The notes under the pieces were generated by a model that was not told the DNA's origin, made no database searches, and saw only the letters and a list, made by a program, of their open reading frames with translations. Below, in pieces: positions 10,453 through 24,049 of a DNA stretch of 64,000 bases. The stretch lies in contig NZ_AYMQ01000031.1 in NCBI RefSeq assembly GCF_000633355.1, positions 38,393 to 102,392 on the forward strand, in the 5' to 3' direction. Position 1 is the stretch's first letter. Each line of letters starts with the position of its first letter. This DNA comes from Serratia sp. H1w (GTDB lineage Bacteria; Pseudomonadota; Gammaproteobacteria; Enterobacterales; Enterobacteriaceae). Made by a program: the position numbers and the translations under genes.

Positions 10453-11916
10453 CTAGAAAGCGGCTTTGAACTTCGCCATCACGTGCCGGACAACGCTGTA
10501 ATCCTGTAATGAATCGCTGGAGAGGTCTTTGCCGTAGCCGGAGCGCTTCAGGCCGCCGTGGGGCATTTCGCTCGCCAGCGTAAAGTGGGTGTTGATCCAG
10601 GTACTGCCATATTGCAGATGTGCCGCGATATGCAGCGCACGGTCGATATTCTGCGTCCATACCGAGGAGGCCAGACCGTATTCGGAGTCATTGGCCCAGG
10701 TCACAGCCTGCTCCAGGGTGTCGAAACGCGTTACGCTGACCACTGGGCCAAACACTTCACGCTGGACGATTTCATCGGTTTGCAGACAGCCTGCCAATAA
10801 GGTGGGTTGGTAGTAAAAACCGGGGCCAGAATGTGCCGCCGCGCCGGTGATCAATTCAATATGCGTCTGGCTGAGGGCACGTTCGACAAAGCTGGCCACC
10901 CGGTCACGCTGGCGGCTGCTGATCAGCGGGCCAATCTCATTATCTTCATCCCGCTTGCGGGCAAAACGCAGGCTGGCGACCGCTTCGCCCAAGGCTTCCA
11001 CCAGCTTCGGGTAGATGCCCGCCTGGGCATAAATGCGGCAGGCCGCCGTGCAATCTTGCCCGGCGTTGTAGTAACCGAAGGTACGGATGCTGCTGACCAC
11101 CTCGTCCAGATCGGCGTCATCACAGACGATCACCGGGGCCTTGCCGCCCAGTTCCAGATGGGTGCGCTTGACGCTTTTGACCGCCGCCTGCAAGATTTTT
11201 TGCCCGGTGACGATATCGCCGGTGACGGAGACCAAACGCACCTGTGGATGACCAACCAGATGGCTACCCACGCCTTCACCACCGCCGTAAACAATGTTCA
11301 ACACGCCTGGCGGCAGGATTTCCTGTAATGCGGGGACTAAAGCGAAGATGGTCAATGGCGTATGTTCGGAAGGTTTGAAGACCACGGTATTACCCGCGGC
11401 CAGCGCCGGAGCAATCTTCCAGGCCGCCATCATCAGCGGGTAGTTCCACGGCGCGATGGAAGCCACCACGCCGATCGGATCGCGGCGGATCATCGAGGTG
11501 TGACCCTCAATGTATTCGCCAGCCAGTTGGCCTTGCTGGGTGCGCACGGCACCAGCGAAGAAACGGAATACGTCAATGGCTGCGGGCAGATCGTCTTTCA
11601 ATGCCTGATGGAAAGGTTTGCCGCAGTTCAGCGCTTCAAGGCGCGCCAAATGCTCCGCCTGCCGCTCAATGGCATCGGCAATGCGCAGCAGAATTGCGGC
11701 ACGAAAAGCTGGAGTGGTGCGTGACCAGTGGGAAAATGCCTGCTGCGCAGCGGCTACGGCGTTACCCACCTGAGCTGGCGTGGCTTCGGCGATAGCAACT
11801 AACGTTTCACCATTGGCTGGATTAACAATACTTTCCTGATGGCCTTCACCTTCGACTGACTCGCCGTTAATGAACTGCCGACAGGACAAACCTGAAACCT
11901 GTTGTAGCTCTGCCAT
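10453..11916 (-). CDS. Aldehyde dehydrogenase, PatD paralogue
   Basis: A 487-residue NAD(P)-dependent aldehyde dehydrogenase with Asn158 (APWNYP), Glu255 (ELGGK) and Cys289 (GQDCTAAC). It closely resembles the PatD-like gene at 4867-6291 along its whole length, including the [15 protein letters not shown] block, and is therefore likely another aminoaldehyde dehydrogenase, perhaps for 3-aminopropanal, which spermidine or spermine cleavage can produce. AAGG sits eight bases before the ATG. It lies between the LysR regulator and ydcS on the same strand. The different substrate is inference. Confidence 0.85.
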   Translation of the reverse strand: MAELQQVSGLSCRQFINGESVEGEGHQESIVNPANGETLVAIAEATPAQVGNAVAAAQQAFSHWSRTTPAFRAAILLRIADAIERQAEHLARLEALNCGKPFHQALKDDLPAAIDVFRFFAGAVRTQQGQLAGEYIEGHTSMIRRDPIGVVASIAPWNYPLMMAAWKIAPALAAGNTVVFKPSEHTPLTIFALVPALQEILPPGVLNIVYGGGEGVGSHLVGHPQVRLVSVTGDIVTGQKILQAAVKSVKRTHLELGGKAPVIVCDDADLDEVVSSIRTFGYYNAGQDCTAACRIYAQAGIYPKLVEALGEAVASLRFARKRDEDNEIGPLISSRQRDRVASFVERALSQTHIELITGAAAHSGPGFYYQPTLLAGCLQTDEIVQREVFGPVVSVTRFDTLEQAVTWANDSEYGLASSVWTQNIDRALHIAAHLQYGSTWINTHFTLASEMPHGGLKRSGYGKDLSSDSLQDYSVVRHVMAKFKAAF

Positions 11917-12027
11917 TGCGCCGCCTTATGTGATAAAAACGTTAATTAAATGTGATAAGTTAGTTTTAATCAGACTAAGCGAGCGCACTGCGGACAACAA
12001 ATTCTAAATACTGAAGGCAGCGTTCGA

Positions 12028-12951
12028 TTAAATCGAAGGCTTGAGGCCCGTCATGTTGCTCTTGCTGTTCTCCCGCGCAATCGTGAGGAATGGCGTAACC
12101 AATTCTGGCCTTGCGCTACCCCGCCGCCAGGCCAGGCCGATATCCAGCGGTTCCAGCAAATCCACCAGCTTGCGCGCTTCGATCATATTGCCCTCCAGCG
12201 ACCAGGCGCGGTAAGCCATATCCGGCAGGATGGCTATGCCCATACCCGCTGCTACCAGGCTCCGCACCGCTTCAGTGGAAGCGGTCTTCATCGCAATCTC
12301 AGGTTTAAGGCCCGCTCGCCCCCAAATGCGCCGGGCATGCACGTCCATCTCATCGACGTTAAGCTGGATCAGCGGTTGCCCGGCCACGTCCGCCAGAGCG
12401 ATGCTTTCGTGCTCCAGCAACGGATGCAGCGGCGGCAGCCACAGACGATAAGGGGAGTGCATCAACACTTCGGTCTGTAAGGCATCACGATCTTCAATGT
12501 TCGACAGGATCAGCACCCCAATGTCGATCTCACCGCTGACCAGCAAATGCTCGATGTAAGGCCGTTCGTCCTCAATCACCTGGATAGTCACGTTGGGGTA
12601 GGCAGACTTGAAGCGCTTAAGCAGCTCCACCAGAAAATACCCGGCTACCAGGCTGGTGACGCCGATTGTCAGTTTGCCGCTCAGGCTTTCGGTGCCTAAC
12701 TGCAAACTACGTTTGGCGTTATCGACCGTCGCCAGGATCAGGTAAGACTGGCGCAGAAACTGGTGGCCCTGATGGGTCAGATTCATTCCTTTGGCGTGGC
12801 GCTCGAACAGCCGCACGCCAATATCGGTTTCTAACTGCTGGATCGCCAGCGTCAGCGAAGACTGTGACACAAACACCGCCTGCGCGCCCGCCGAGATCGA
12901 ACCGGTTTCGGCAACGGCAATAAAGTGGCGGATTTGGCGTAACGTCATCAT
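12028..12951 (-). CDS. LysR-family transcriptional regulator
   Basis: A 307-residue regulator with the N-terminal LysR winged helix-turn-helix (about 1-60, MTLRQIRHFIAVAETGSIS followed by SQSSLTLAIQQLE) and a periplasmic-binding-like effector domain. It precedes the polyamine genes on the same strand with a 111-base gap, so it is the probable local regulator, with an aminoaldehyde or polyamine as possible inducer. Start taken at the first of two adjacent ATG codons, with GAGG eight bases ahead. Confidence 0.85.
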   Translation of the reverse strand: MMTLRQIRHFIAVAETGSISAGAQAVFVSQSSLTLAIQQLETDIGVRLFERHAKGMNLTHQGHQFLRQSYLILATVDNAKRSLQLGTESLSGKLTIGVTSLVAGYFLVELLKRFKSAYPNVTIQVIEDERPYIEHLLVSGEIDIGVLILSNIEDRDALQTEVLMHSPYRLWLPPLHPLLEHESIALADVAGQPLIQLNVDEMDVHARRIWGRAGLKPEIAMKTASTEAVRSLVAAGMGIAILPDMAYRAWSLEGNMIEARKLVDLLEPLDIGLAWRRGSARPELVTPFLTIARENSKSNMTGLKPSI

Positions 12952-13082
12952 GGCAGCAACCTCAAACAAAACAGTTGGTTTGAGTGTAGATGCTCATCAA
13001 TCAGCTATCGGGAAATGTGTTAAAAACGCGATGTCGTTCGCTTTTTTAGAACGCAAAGAGAGAGGGAGCGCACAAAAACAAC

Positions 13083-13105
13083 AAAGCGCAGCCATGCTGC
13101 GCTTT
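13083..13105 (-). terminator. Rho-independent terminator of glnB
   Basis: AAAGCGCAGC and GCTGCGCTTT form a perfect 10-bp stem with a three-base loop, 30 bases after the glnB stop. On the minus strand it is followed by a broken U-tract (TTTGTTGTTTTTG). Confidence 0.8.
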
Positions 13106-13134
13106 GGAAGGACCAAACCAGACTCTATCGGCGA

Positions 13135-13482
<348 letters not shown>

Positions 13483-13486
13483 TTAA

Positions 13487-15109
13487 TTACCAATTTTTAC
13501 GGCCAAAGCCGGAAGTGATCGGGTAGCGGCGGTCTTTGCCAAAGTTACGGGCGGTAATGCGCGGCCCAACGGCGGCCTGACGGCGTTTGTATTCGTTGAT
13601 ATCAACCAGACGGATCACCTTGCGCACCACGGCTTCTTCAAAGCCTTCGGCCACCAGATCGGCCACCGATTTATCGCGCTCGACATAGCCTTCCAGAATG
13701 GCATCCAGAATGTCATACGGCGGCAGGCTGTCCTGATCGAGCTGATCCGGTGCCAGTTCGGCAGACGGTGGGCGATCGATCACCCGTTGAGGGATCACAT
13801 AGGAAACGGTATTACGGTATTCGGAAAGCTTGAACACCAGGGTTTTCGGCACATCTTTCAATACGTCGAACCCACCGGCCATATCACCATACAGCGTGCA
13901 ATAGCCGACAGCGACTTCGCTTTTGTTACCCGTAGTTAACACAATGCTGCCACGTTTGTTAGACAGCGCCATCAGCACTACCCCACGGCAACGGGCCTGC
14001 AGGTTTTCTTCGGTGGTATCCCGTGCGGTATCGGTAAACATCGGCGCGAGCTGGCCCATAAAGGCGTCGAACATCGGTTCAATCGAGACGATATCAAATT
14101 CGATGCCGAGGATTTCGGCCTCTTCCTTGGCATCGGCAATGCTGATATCCGCCGTGTAGCGGAACGGCATCATCAACGCCTGTACCTTGTCTTTACCCAA
14201 TGCATCCACGGCAATCGCCAGAGTCAGCGCCGAGTCGATCCCACCGGAAAGGCCCAGCACCGCGCCTTTGAAACCGTTCTTGGTCACATAGTCACGTACC
14301 GCCAGCACCAGCGCCTCATACACCTGCGCCAGCTGTGGCAACTCTGCTGCCGGAGCTGTCATCGGCACCACTTCCAGGCCGTTGAACTCCACGCGCGTAA
14401 CCTGCTCGGAGAAGGCCGCCAGGCGATGGGTCATATTACCCGCAGCATCAAAGACTTTTGAACAACCGTCGAAAATCAGCTCATCCTGGCCGCCGATCTG
14501 GTTGAGATACACCAGCGGCAGAGCGGTACGCTGGCAATGGCCCGCCATCAGCGTTTTACGGATATACGGCTTTTCACGGTTATACGGAGAAGCGTTAATC
14601 GACAGCAGGATCTCTGCACCCGCCGCTTTCGCCGCATCGACCGGTTCAGGGAACCACAGGTCTTCGCAAATCAGCAACCCAAGGCGGTAACCTTTCAATT
14701 CCACCACGCAGGTTTTATCGCCCGCATGGAAATAGCGCTTCTCATCGAATACGCCGTAGTTCGGTAGCTGTTGCTTGAAGTAACGCGCCTGCAAAACACC
14801 TGCGGAGAACAGGGATAACGCATTATACAGCTTGCCATCTTCACGCCACGGGTGCCCAACCAGGATCGCCACATCGGCAGACGCCTGTTGCAAACGGCTT
14901 AGCTGAGTATCGCAGCGCTGGTAGAAATCATCACGGTACAGCAGGTCTTCCGGCGGATAGCCAGACAGCGCCAGTTCGCTGAACATGACCAGATCGGCTC
15001 CCGCCTTCTGTTGCTCCTGCACGGTTTGCAACATGCGCTCGCTGTTGCCTTCAATATCGCCCACCAGCAAATTCAGCTGGGCCAACGCAATGGAAAGTGA
15101 TCTGCTCAT
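13487..15109 (-). CDS. nadE: Glutamine-hydrolysing NAD+ synthase
   Basis: The 540-residue long-form enzyme makes NAD from deamido-NAD using glutamine. An N-terminal nitrilase-type glutaminase domain (catalytic Glu, Lys, and Cys in LLICEDLWFPE) is followed by the synthetase domain with the ATP-pyrophosphatase loop SGGIDSAL near 290. E. coli K-12 has instead a short ammonia-dependent NadE, so this two-domain form marks the Serratia/Yersinia side of the family. Start at MSRSLSIALAQ by homology; six extra in-frame codons upstream have no better ribosome site. Confidence 0.95.
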   Translation of the reverse strand: MSRSLSIALAQLNLLVGDIEGNSERMLQTVQEQQKAGADLVMFSELALSGYPPEDLLYRDDFYQRCDTQLSRLQQASADVAILVGHPWREDGKLYNALSLFSAGVLQARYFKQQLPNYGVFDEKRYFHAGDKTCVVELKGYRLGLLICEDLWFPEPVDAAKAAGAEILLSINASPYNREKPYIRKTLMAGHCQRTALPLVYLNQIGGQDELIFDGCSKVFDAAGNMTHRLAAFSEQVTRVEFNGLEVVPMTAPAAELPQLAQVYEALVLAVRDYVTKNGFKGAVLGLSGGIDSALTLAIAVDALGKDKVQALMMPFRYTADISIADAKEEAEILGIEFDIVSIEPMFDAFMGQLAPMFTDTARDTTEENLQARCRGVVLMALSNKRGSIVLTTGNKSEVAVGYCTLYGDMAGGFDVLKDVPKTLVFKLSEYRNTVSYVIPQRVIDRPPSAELAPDQLDQDSLPPYDILDAILEGYVERDKSVADLVAEGFEEAVVRKVIRLVDINEYKRRQAAVGPRITARNFGKDRRYPITSGFGRKNW

Positions 15110-15208
15110 ATATCTAAGGTCTGCCATGCCACAACAAAGAAAACGGAGTGTAAATCATTCCGGCTTATTTGTTGAGAACCTGCGCATGCAGGTTCAGAAA
15201 AGAAAACA

Positions 15209-16549
15209 TCATTCTTTGAAATCGTTGGCATCCAGTTCATGACGCGACAACAATTTATAGAACTCAGTACGGTTACGGCCCGCCATTCGCGCGGCCTGGG
15301 TAACGTTACCCTTGGTGATCTGCAACAGTTTACGTAAATAGTGTAATTCAAACTGGTTGCGCGCCTCGACAAAGGTCGGCAGCGCCGTGTTCTCCCCTTC
15401 CAGTGCCTGCTCGACCAGCGCTTCGCTGATCACCGGCGCCGTGGTCAAGGCCACACACTGCTCGATCACGTTCACCAGTTGGCGCACGTTGCCAGGCCAG
15501 CTGGCGGTCATCAGGCGTTTCATGGCATCGGATGAGAAGCTGCGTACGAAAGGTTTGTGGCGCAGTGCCGATGCACGCAATAGATGATTGGCCAGCAGCG
15601 GGATATCTTCGGCCCGCTCATTGAGCGCGGGTATTTTCAGGTTAACCACGTTCAGACGATAATAGAGATCTTCACGGAACTCGTTTTTTACCATCGCCTT
15701 GGGGAGATCGCGGTGAGTAGCGGAAATGATGCGTACGTCGATATCCAGATCGCGGTTGCTGCCCAGTGGGCGAACCTTGCGTTCTTGCAGCACACGCAGC
15801 AATTTGACTTGTAGCGAGAGCGGCATATCGCCAATCTCATCCAGGAACAGCGTGCCCCCCTCTGCCGCCTGGAATAGGCCTTCGCGGCTGCTGACAGCAC
15901 CGGTAAACGCGCCCTTGGCATGACCAAACAGCTCCGACTCCAGCAGTTGCTCTGGCAACGCGCCGCAGTTGATGGCAATAAAAGCCTTCTTGGCCCGTGG
16001 GCTGGCCGCATGGATCGCCTGTGCCAGCACTTCTTTGCCGGTACCGCTCTGACCGTTGATCAGCACGCTGACATCCGACTGGGCGACCATTTTCGCCTGT
16101 TCTAACAGCCGCAGCATAATCGGACTACGGGTGACAAAATCCTCACGCCAACTGTCATCACCGGCAGGCACCGATGACAGCGACAGCGCTTCATCGATTG
16201 CCTTGTACAGCGCATCGCGATCGACCGGTTTGGTCAGGAAGCTGAATACCCCCTGCTGAGTCGCCGCCACCGCATCAGGGATCGAGCCGTGCGCGGTCAG
16301 AATAATCACCGGCATCCCCGGCTGGTATTTCTGGATTTCGGCAAACAGCGCCATACCGTCCATTTCATCCATCCGCAGGTCGCTGATCACCAGGTCGATC
16401 TTTTCGCGGGCCAGCAGACGCAGGGCTTCTTGGCCGCTTTCCGCCGTGGTAACGTGAAAACCTTCGCTGGTCAGGCGCATTCCCAGCAGCTTAAGCAGGC
16501 TGGGATCGTCGTCAACCAACAAAAGATTGGCCGGTTTGCGAGCTGTCAT
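15209..16549 (-). CDS. glrR: Sigma-54-dependent response regulator GlrR
   Basis: A 446-residue NtrC-type activator: receiver domain with Asp57 as phosphoacceptor, AAA+ domain with Walker A SGTGKE and the sigma-54 contact loop GAFTGA, and a C-terminal Fis-type helix-turn-helix. Phosphorylated by GlrK, it activates glmY and, in relatives, rpoE. Its expected TGTC-N10-GACA sites are present upstream of glmY here. Start overlaps the qseG stop (ATGA). Confidence 0.96.
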   Translation of the reverse strand: MTARKPANLLLVDDDPSLLKLLGMRLTSEGFHVTTAESGQEALRLLAREKIDLVISDLRMDEMDGMALFAEIQKYQPGMPVIILTAHGSIPDAVAATQQGVFSFLTKPVDRDALYKAIDEALSLSSVPAGDDSWREDFVTRSPIMLRLLEQAKMVAQSDVSVLINGQSGTGKEVLAQAIHAASPRAKKAFIAINCGALPEQLLESELFGHAKGAFTGAVSSREGLFQAAEGGTLFLDEIGDMPLSLQVKLLRVLQERKVRPLGSNRDLDIDVRIISATHRDLPKAMVKNEFREDLYYRLNVVNLKIPALNERAEDIPLLANHLLRASALRHKPFVRSFSSDAMKRLMTASWPGNVRQLVNVIEQCVALTTAPVISEALVEQALEGENTALPTFVEARNQFELHYLRKLLQITKGNVTQAARMAGRNRTEFYKLLSRHELDANDFKE

Positions 16550-17427
16550 TGCGCTGGGGACTCCTTGTTAGCCGCAGGCGGCGTGTAGGTCTCTTCCGGT
16601 TCTACCGGCAAAGCGGTGCCCGTCTCAGTCGTCGGGGCAGGCTCGGCTGGTTCAACCGCCTTGGCTGGCGCAGCAGGCTTGCCACTGGCATCTGCTTTAG
16701 GCTGGGCCGCACTGCTTTCCGGGATTTCGCTCTGCAATTGCTTGCGTGACGAGAGCTGGCGTTCAATATCGGTCAGGTTCTCCAGCTTGCGGGAGGTATC
16801 CTGCAACTGGCTCTGTAGATGGATCTGGTTCTGGCGCAGCAAGTCGATCTGGCTGTCTGAACTTTCCTGCAGGCGCTGATAACGCGCCCGCTCATCAAAC
16901 AGGTTAACTTGCAATGCCTGTTGCTGACGCCACAGTTGCAGCAACGGACGCAGCGATGGCGGGAATTCCAGGCGGTAGCTGTTCAAGCGATCGATGATCT
17001 GGCGACGCTCGCTCGAGGTAGGCTCAGCGCTGCCCAGCAAAATACTTTGCTTGAACACGTTCTGCCAATTGCTGCCCGGCAGAGTCTTGGCCAATGCTCT
17101 TGCCTGCGTGGAACCAATACGATCGGCGCAATCCATCGCCCTCAGCCAATAGAGTGAGTTTTCCAAGGCTTCTTTTTCGTCAAGCTGCCATAGCGTATCG
17201 CACGGCGCAATGCGGTAATCCACCACCTTGGTGTCTGGGATCGCTTCCTGTTGCTGCTGAGCCGGGCCGCTACTAACGGCGCGATCGACACAGCCGATCA
17301 GCAGAAACGGGGCAAAAAGAATGCTGCCCAAAAAAGAAAGCGAATGTTTGCCGAGCGGTGCGCGATAAGAGACACGCGGTGAACCTTCGGTCTGCGATTG
17401 ATAAGCGCGATGAGACCCTTTGTACAT
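16546..17427 (-). CDS. qseG: Outer-membrane lipoprotein QseG
   Basis: A 293-residue lipoprotein whose lipobox LIGC places the modified cysteine at residue 46, giving an unusually long N-region; no better in-frame start is seen. The conserved core (SLYWLRAMDCADR, SWQN-like segment) is recognisable, followed by a coiled coil (about 185-225) and a proline/alanine-rich tail. QseG activates the partner kinase GlrK from the periplasm in E. coli. It sits between glrK and glrR with three- and four-base junctions. Confidence 0.9.
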   Translation of the reverse strand: MYKGSHRAYQSQTEGSPRVSYRAPLGKHSLSFLGSILFAPFLLIGCVDRAVSSGPAQQQQEAIPDTKVVDYRIAPCDTLWQLDEKEALENSLYWLRAMDCADRIGSTQARALAKTLPGSNWQNVFKQSILLGSAEPTSSERRQIIDRLNSYRLEFPPSLRPLLQLWRQQQALQVNLFDERARYQRLQESSDSQIDLLRQNQIHLQSQLQDTSRKLENLTDIERQLSSRKQLQSEIPESSAAQPKADASGKPAAPAKAVEPAEPAPTTETGTALPVEPEETYTPPAANKESPAQ

Positions 17428-17430
17428 TAT

Positions 17431-18867
17431 TTATTCATTCTCGGCGGTTAATGGCAATTCGATACGGAAGCAGACGTCGGCATCGGCCAGTTTGACCAAT
17501 TTCAATTCGCCACGCATACGGCGAATGCAGTCTTGCGCGATGCTGAGACCCAGCCCGCTTCCTTTAACAGCCCCTTTTCGCTGGTGACTCCCCTGGAAAA
17601 AAGGCTCAAAAATCATGGTTTGTTCCGCTTCCGGGATGGCGCTGCCGGTATTGGCGACGTCAATCTGTACCCGTTGGCCGACCTGGCGGCTGCGGATCCA
17701 AATGTTACCGGATTCCTTGCCGTAGTGCACCGCATTGGAGTAGAGATTATCCAGTACACGCATTAATAGCGTAGGCTCTGCCCAGCAGATTTCCGCCTCA
17801 AGTTTGACTTCGGTGCGGATCATTTTGGCACGCGCTGGCAAACTGTGGGCGGCGACCACCATATCCACCAGTTCTTCCAGCTCGACGTTCTCATGCTCCG
17901 ACGGGCCATCCGCCAGTTTGCGGTTGTAATCCAGCAACTGCTCAATCAGCAATTGCAGATGGCGGCTGCTCTGATCGAGGATCGCCACCACCTCTTTCTG
18001 ATCGGAGGTGAGCGGGCCTGCCACGCCATCCGCCAACAGCTCGGTGCCTTCACGCATACTGGCCAACGGCGTTTTCAGCTCATGGGAGATGTGGCGCAAA
18101 AACTCATGGCGCTGCGATTCCAGCCAGGCCAGACGTTCGCTCAACCAGATAATGCGCTGGGCCAGGGAACGCAGTTCGCGCGGGCCTTTAAAGGACGCAG
18201 TCATACCGATCGGCCGCCCTTCCCCCAGGCGGTTAATCATACGCTCAACAGCCTTGACTGGCCCGATAATCATGCGGGTAAACAGCACCACCAACAGCAC
18301 ACTGACCAGGAACAGCAACAGCGCCTGCCAGCCAAAGTATTGGCCGCGCTCGGCGATGGCCTGTTGCAACTGCTGGCCACGGGAATACACCACGGTGCGA
18401 GTGGCCTGCACCATTTCGGCATTAGAACGTGAAAAAGACTCTAACAGCAGGGAAGCGTCCTTGTCCGGCCCGCTGCTCTGGCACTTGATGGTGGCAAGCT
18501 GGGTCAGCAGGGCGCGCAGCGTCTGGTAGTAGCGTTCGTCCGGCAGGATCGGCGCGTGGGCATCCAGCATCTGTGAATATTGCTTGCGCTGATTCTGGTA
18601 TAAACGCTCCAGAGTGGGATCGACCAGTACGCAATACTGGCGATAGCTGCGCTCCATTTCCAGCGCGACGCTGGTCATGGCCTCACTGCGCCGGGCATCC
18701 ACCAGCGTCGTGCGGTTGATATCCGCTGCCTGTGCGCTGAGATGATCCAGGCTTTGGTATGCCTGATAAGCCAATACCAACAGCGGTAACAGTACCAGCA
18801 GGAACGCCATCACGACCAATTGGCGCAACGAGCGTGGGAATAGACGCCATCTTTTCAAAGAAATCAT
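17431..18867 (-). CDS. glrK: Sensor histidine kinase GlrK (QseE)
   Basis: Inner-membrane kinase of 478 residues: transmembrane segments near 18-36 and 181-198, a periplasmic helical domain between, HAMP, phosphoacceptor His262 in RHISHELKTPLAS, and a C-terminal ATPase domain with GSGLGLSIA. Start placed at MISLKRW by comparison with E. coli GlrK; the in-frame extension upstream runs into a repetitive element and is not coding. Forms the operon glrK-qseG-glrR behind glmY. Confidence 0.94.
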   Translation of the reverse strand: MISLKRWRLFPRSLRQLVVMAFLLVLLPLLVLAYQAYQSLDHLSAQAADINRTTLVDARRSEAMTSVALEMERSYRQYCVLVDPTLERLYQNQRKQYSQMLDAHAPILPDERYYQTLRALLTQLATIKCQSSGPDKDASLLLESFSRSNAEMVQATRTVVYSRGQQLQQAIAERGQYFGWQALLLFLVSVLLVVLFTRMIIGPVKAVERMINRLGEGRPIGMTASFKGPRELRSLAQRIIWLSERLAWLESQRHEFLRHISHELKTPLASMREGTELLADGVAGPLTSDQKEVVAILDQSSRHLQLLIEQLLDYNRKLADGPSEHENVELEELVDMVVAAHSLPARAKMIRTEVKLEAEICWAEPTLLMRVLDNLYSNAVHYGKESGNIWIRSRQVGQRVQIDVANTGSAIPEAEQTMIFEPFFQGSHQRKGAVKGSGLGLSIAQDCIRRMRGELKLVKLADADVCFRIELPLTAENE

Positions 18868-18961
18868 CTCAGTATCTCTAGTCTGCCCCGATGCTAACCG
18901 ACTATCCAGGGAGAGAAAAGCCCGACAGAGGATTAATGATATGCGGATAAGTAAAAACCGG

Positions 18962-19126
18962 CCCCTCACCCTAACCCTCTCCCACAAGGAGAGGGGACCG
19001 TACGTGCTATAATTTTGCTCCCGTACCTGACCTCAACACGGGCGCAGCATGCAGCGCCACTACGCATTACCTGAACACGGCTCCGGACAGCTCCCTCGTC
19101 CTTTGGGAGAGGGTTGGGGTGAGGGG
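18962..19126. repeat. Complete MITE-like element with 22-bp terminal inverted repeats
   Basis: Left end at 18962-18983 and right end at 19105-19126 are inverted repeats of 22 bases with one mismatch (CCCCTCACCC ... and ... GGGGTGAGGGG). Each end itself contains a hairpin of CCCTCTCCC and GGGAGAGGG type, and the middle has the GGGCGCAGCATGC palindrome (19040-19059). At 165 bp it has no coding capacity. It lies between glmY and glrK, where it could act as a transcript hairpin. Confidence 0.75.
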
Positions 19127-19336
19127 AAAATACCGGCTGGATCGCCAAAAAGCGTTATCCCCAAAAGAGGAAACTGATAGGTTTTGAAAACGTATAGAGG
19201 AAACAACGAAGGCAATGCGGTTTTGATTTGACGCTGGGGCATGATGCCCCATCGCAAGGAATATGTGGATGCCCTTACTCCTCGTCCCCAGGTGATGTAG
19301 CGCATGGCTGGCATCTGATTGGGACGAATAGCATCC

Positions 19337-19381
19337 AAAAAGTATCCGGAGTTGATGAACACTTCATCACAGTTGGATACT
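19337..19381 (-). terminator. Terminator of glmY
   Basis: On the minus strand AGTATCC pairs with GGATACT, enclosing an inner stem TGATGAA/TTCATCA, followed by TTTTT. Partial read-through would feed glrK. Confidence 0.8.
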
Positions 19382-19548
19382 AGGCGGTGCCTCACTCCAC
19401 GTGTCGCCCGATGCTTGATAAAGTCGCTTGCGCGTCTGTTATCGGTTTGGTTGGACGATAGGCACCATTTCTTAGGCATCATTCGGAGGCTTATGAGGCG
19501 CTGTTCCGTCTAAGACGTGGCCAATCATAAAAAGGTGAATGAGCAACT
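19337..19548 (-). ncRNA. glmY: GlmY small RNA
   Basis: Transcribed toward glrK from a sigma-54 promoter, as in E. coli. The 5' end AGTTGCTCATTCACC matches the start of E. coli GlmY as I remember it. The RNA folds into a long 5' stem (GCTCATTC with GAATGATGC, enclosing TTATGA with TCATAA), a second long stem (GGTGCCT with AGGCACC), and ends in a double-stem terminator with five Us. GlmY sequesters the adaptor RapZ and so protects GlmZ and raises glucosamine-6-phosphate synthase. The roughly 212-nt length is a little longer than in E. coli. Ends are inferred from the promoter and terminator. Confidence 0.78.
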
Positions 19549-19559
19549 GATAGACATAA

Positions 19560-19575
19560 TGCACCATCCGTGCCA
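19560..19575 (-). promoter_or_regulatory. Sigma-54 promoter of glmY
   Basis: On the minus strand TTGGCACGGATGGTGCA holds GG and GC dinucleotides exactly ten bases apart (19574-19573 and 19562-19561), the defining sigma-54 -24/-12 spacing. Transcription should start near 19548. Confidence 0.85.
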
Positions 19576-19682
19576 ACTTTATAATTAAATTTTCAATTTA
19601 CTGATTTATAACATAAATTAATTTTAAAGCAGTTTATTCCCCTTAACTAACTCGGCTGCCTATGGGCAATAATCCGCCTTAC

Positions 19683-19700
19683 CGTCGTCAAATCACGACA
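19683..19700. promoter_or_regulatory. GlrR binding site 3 (one mismatch)
   Basis: CGTC-N10-GACA, one mismatch from the GlrR motif TGTC-N10-GACA, about 120 bases upstream of the sigma-54 promoter. E. coli glmY also has three such sites. Confidence 0.65.
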
Positions 19701-19745
19701 ACTTAATTCAAACGTTTTAACTACCATAAAAATCAACGAGTTAAA

Positions 19746-19763
19746 TGTCACTTTTTAGAGACA
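19746..19763. promoter_or_regulatory. GlrR binding site 2
   Basis: A perfect TGTC-N10-GACA motif upstream of the glmY sigma-54 promoter. Confidence 0.82.
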
Positions 19764-19777
19764 TGCAATATAGCGTT

Positions 19778-19795
19778 TGTCTCAAAACACCGACA
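19778..19795. promoter_or_regulatory. GlrR binding site 1
   Basis: A second perfect TGTC-N10-GACA motif, 32 bases (about three helical turns) from its neighbour. Confidence 0.82.
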
Positions 19796-19826
19796 TAGAC
19801 ACTAACCAATTAAAAAATAAAGAAAT

Positions 19827-19851
19827 AAAAAAGGGCACCCACAAGGTGCCC
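19827..19851 (-). terminator. Terminator of purL
   Basis: On the minus strand GGGGCACC-TTGT-GGGTGCCC followed by six Ts, about 30 bases after the purL stop. Confidence 0.88.
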
Positions 19852-19881
19852 CAGTAAAATAGACATCAACTTCAGGTCAAA

Positions 19882-23772
<3,891 letters not shown>

Positions 23773-23868
23773 AATCAAAGTTCTCTCGTCTTCGAAGCAA
23801 CTGGGTTCAGCACTTCATTGGGCGCAACAGGGGAAAACGCGCGCCATTATAGAGAATCCGCGCCGCCG

Positions 23869-23884
23869 ACGAAACCGTTTGCGT
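23869..23884 (-). promoter_or_regulatory. PurR operator of purL
   Basis: Read on the minus strand, ACGCAAACGGTTTCGT fits the 16-bp PurR box with a single deviation. It implies repression of purL when hypoxanthine or guanine is available. Confidence 0.85.
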
Positions 23885-24049
23885 AGCTATTATTGATAAA
23901 AGCTTTTTCGGCAGCCGGATCTTCATAACGTATCAATAAAGTTGCGCGCTGGCGTAATGTTGCGCAAAATGCCCCGGCACTGGTGATTTAACCATGAAAA
24001 AAACCTTATTGCGGTCAACATAAAGTGTGCATCTATTTGAGATAACTAT

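Noticed and set aside
9489..10469. 326-codon ORF antisense to ydcS
   Set aside because: Shadow frame; no motif, and it would run across the ydcS control region.
19060..19482. 140-codon ORF on the minus strand between glrK and purL
   Set aside because: It overlaps the GlmY RNA, its terminator and the end of a MITE-like repeat. Part of its translation (near 19130-19280) reminds me of sequences seen beside Icd-like genes, but there is no ribosome site and the RNA explains the conservation better.
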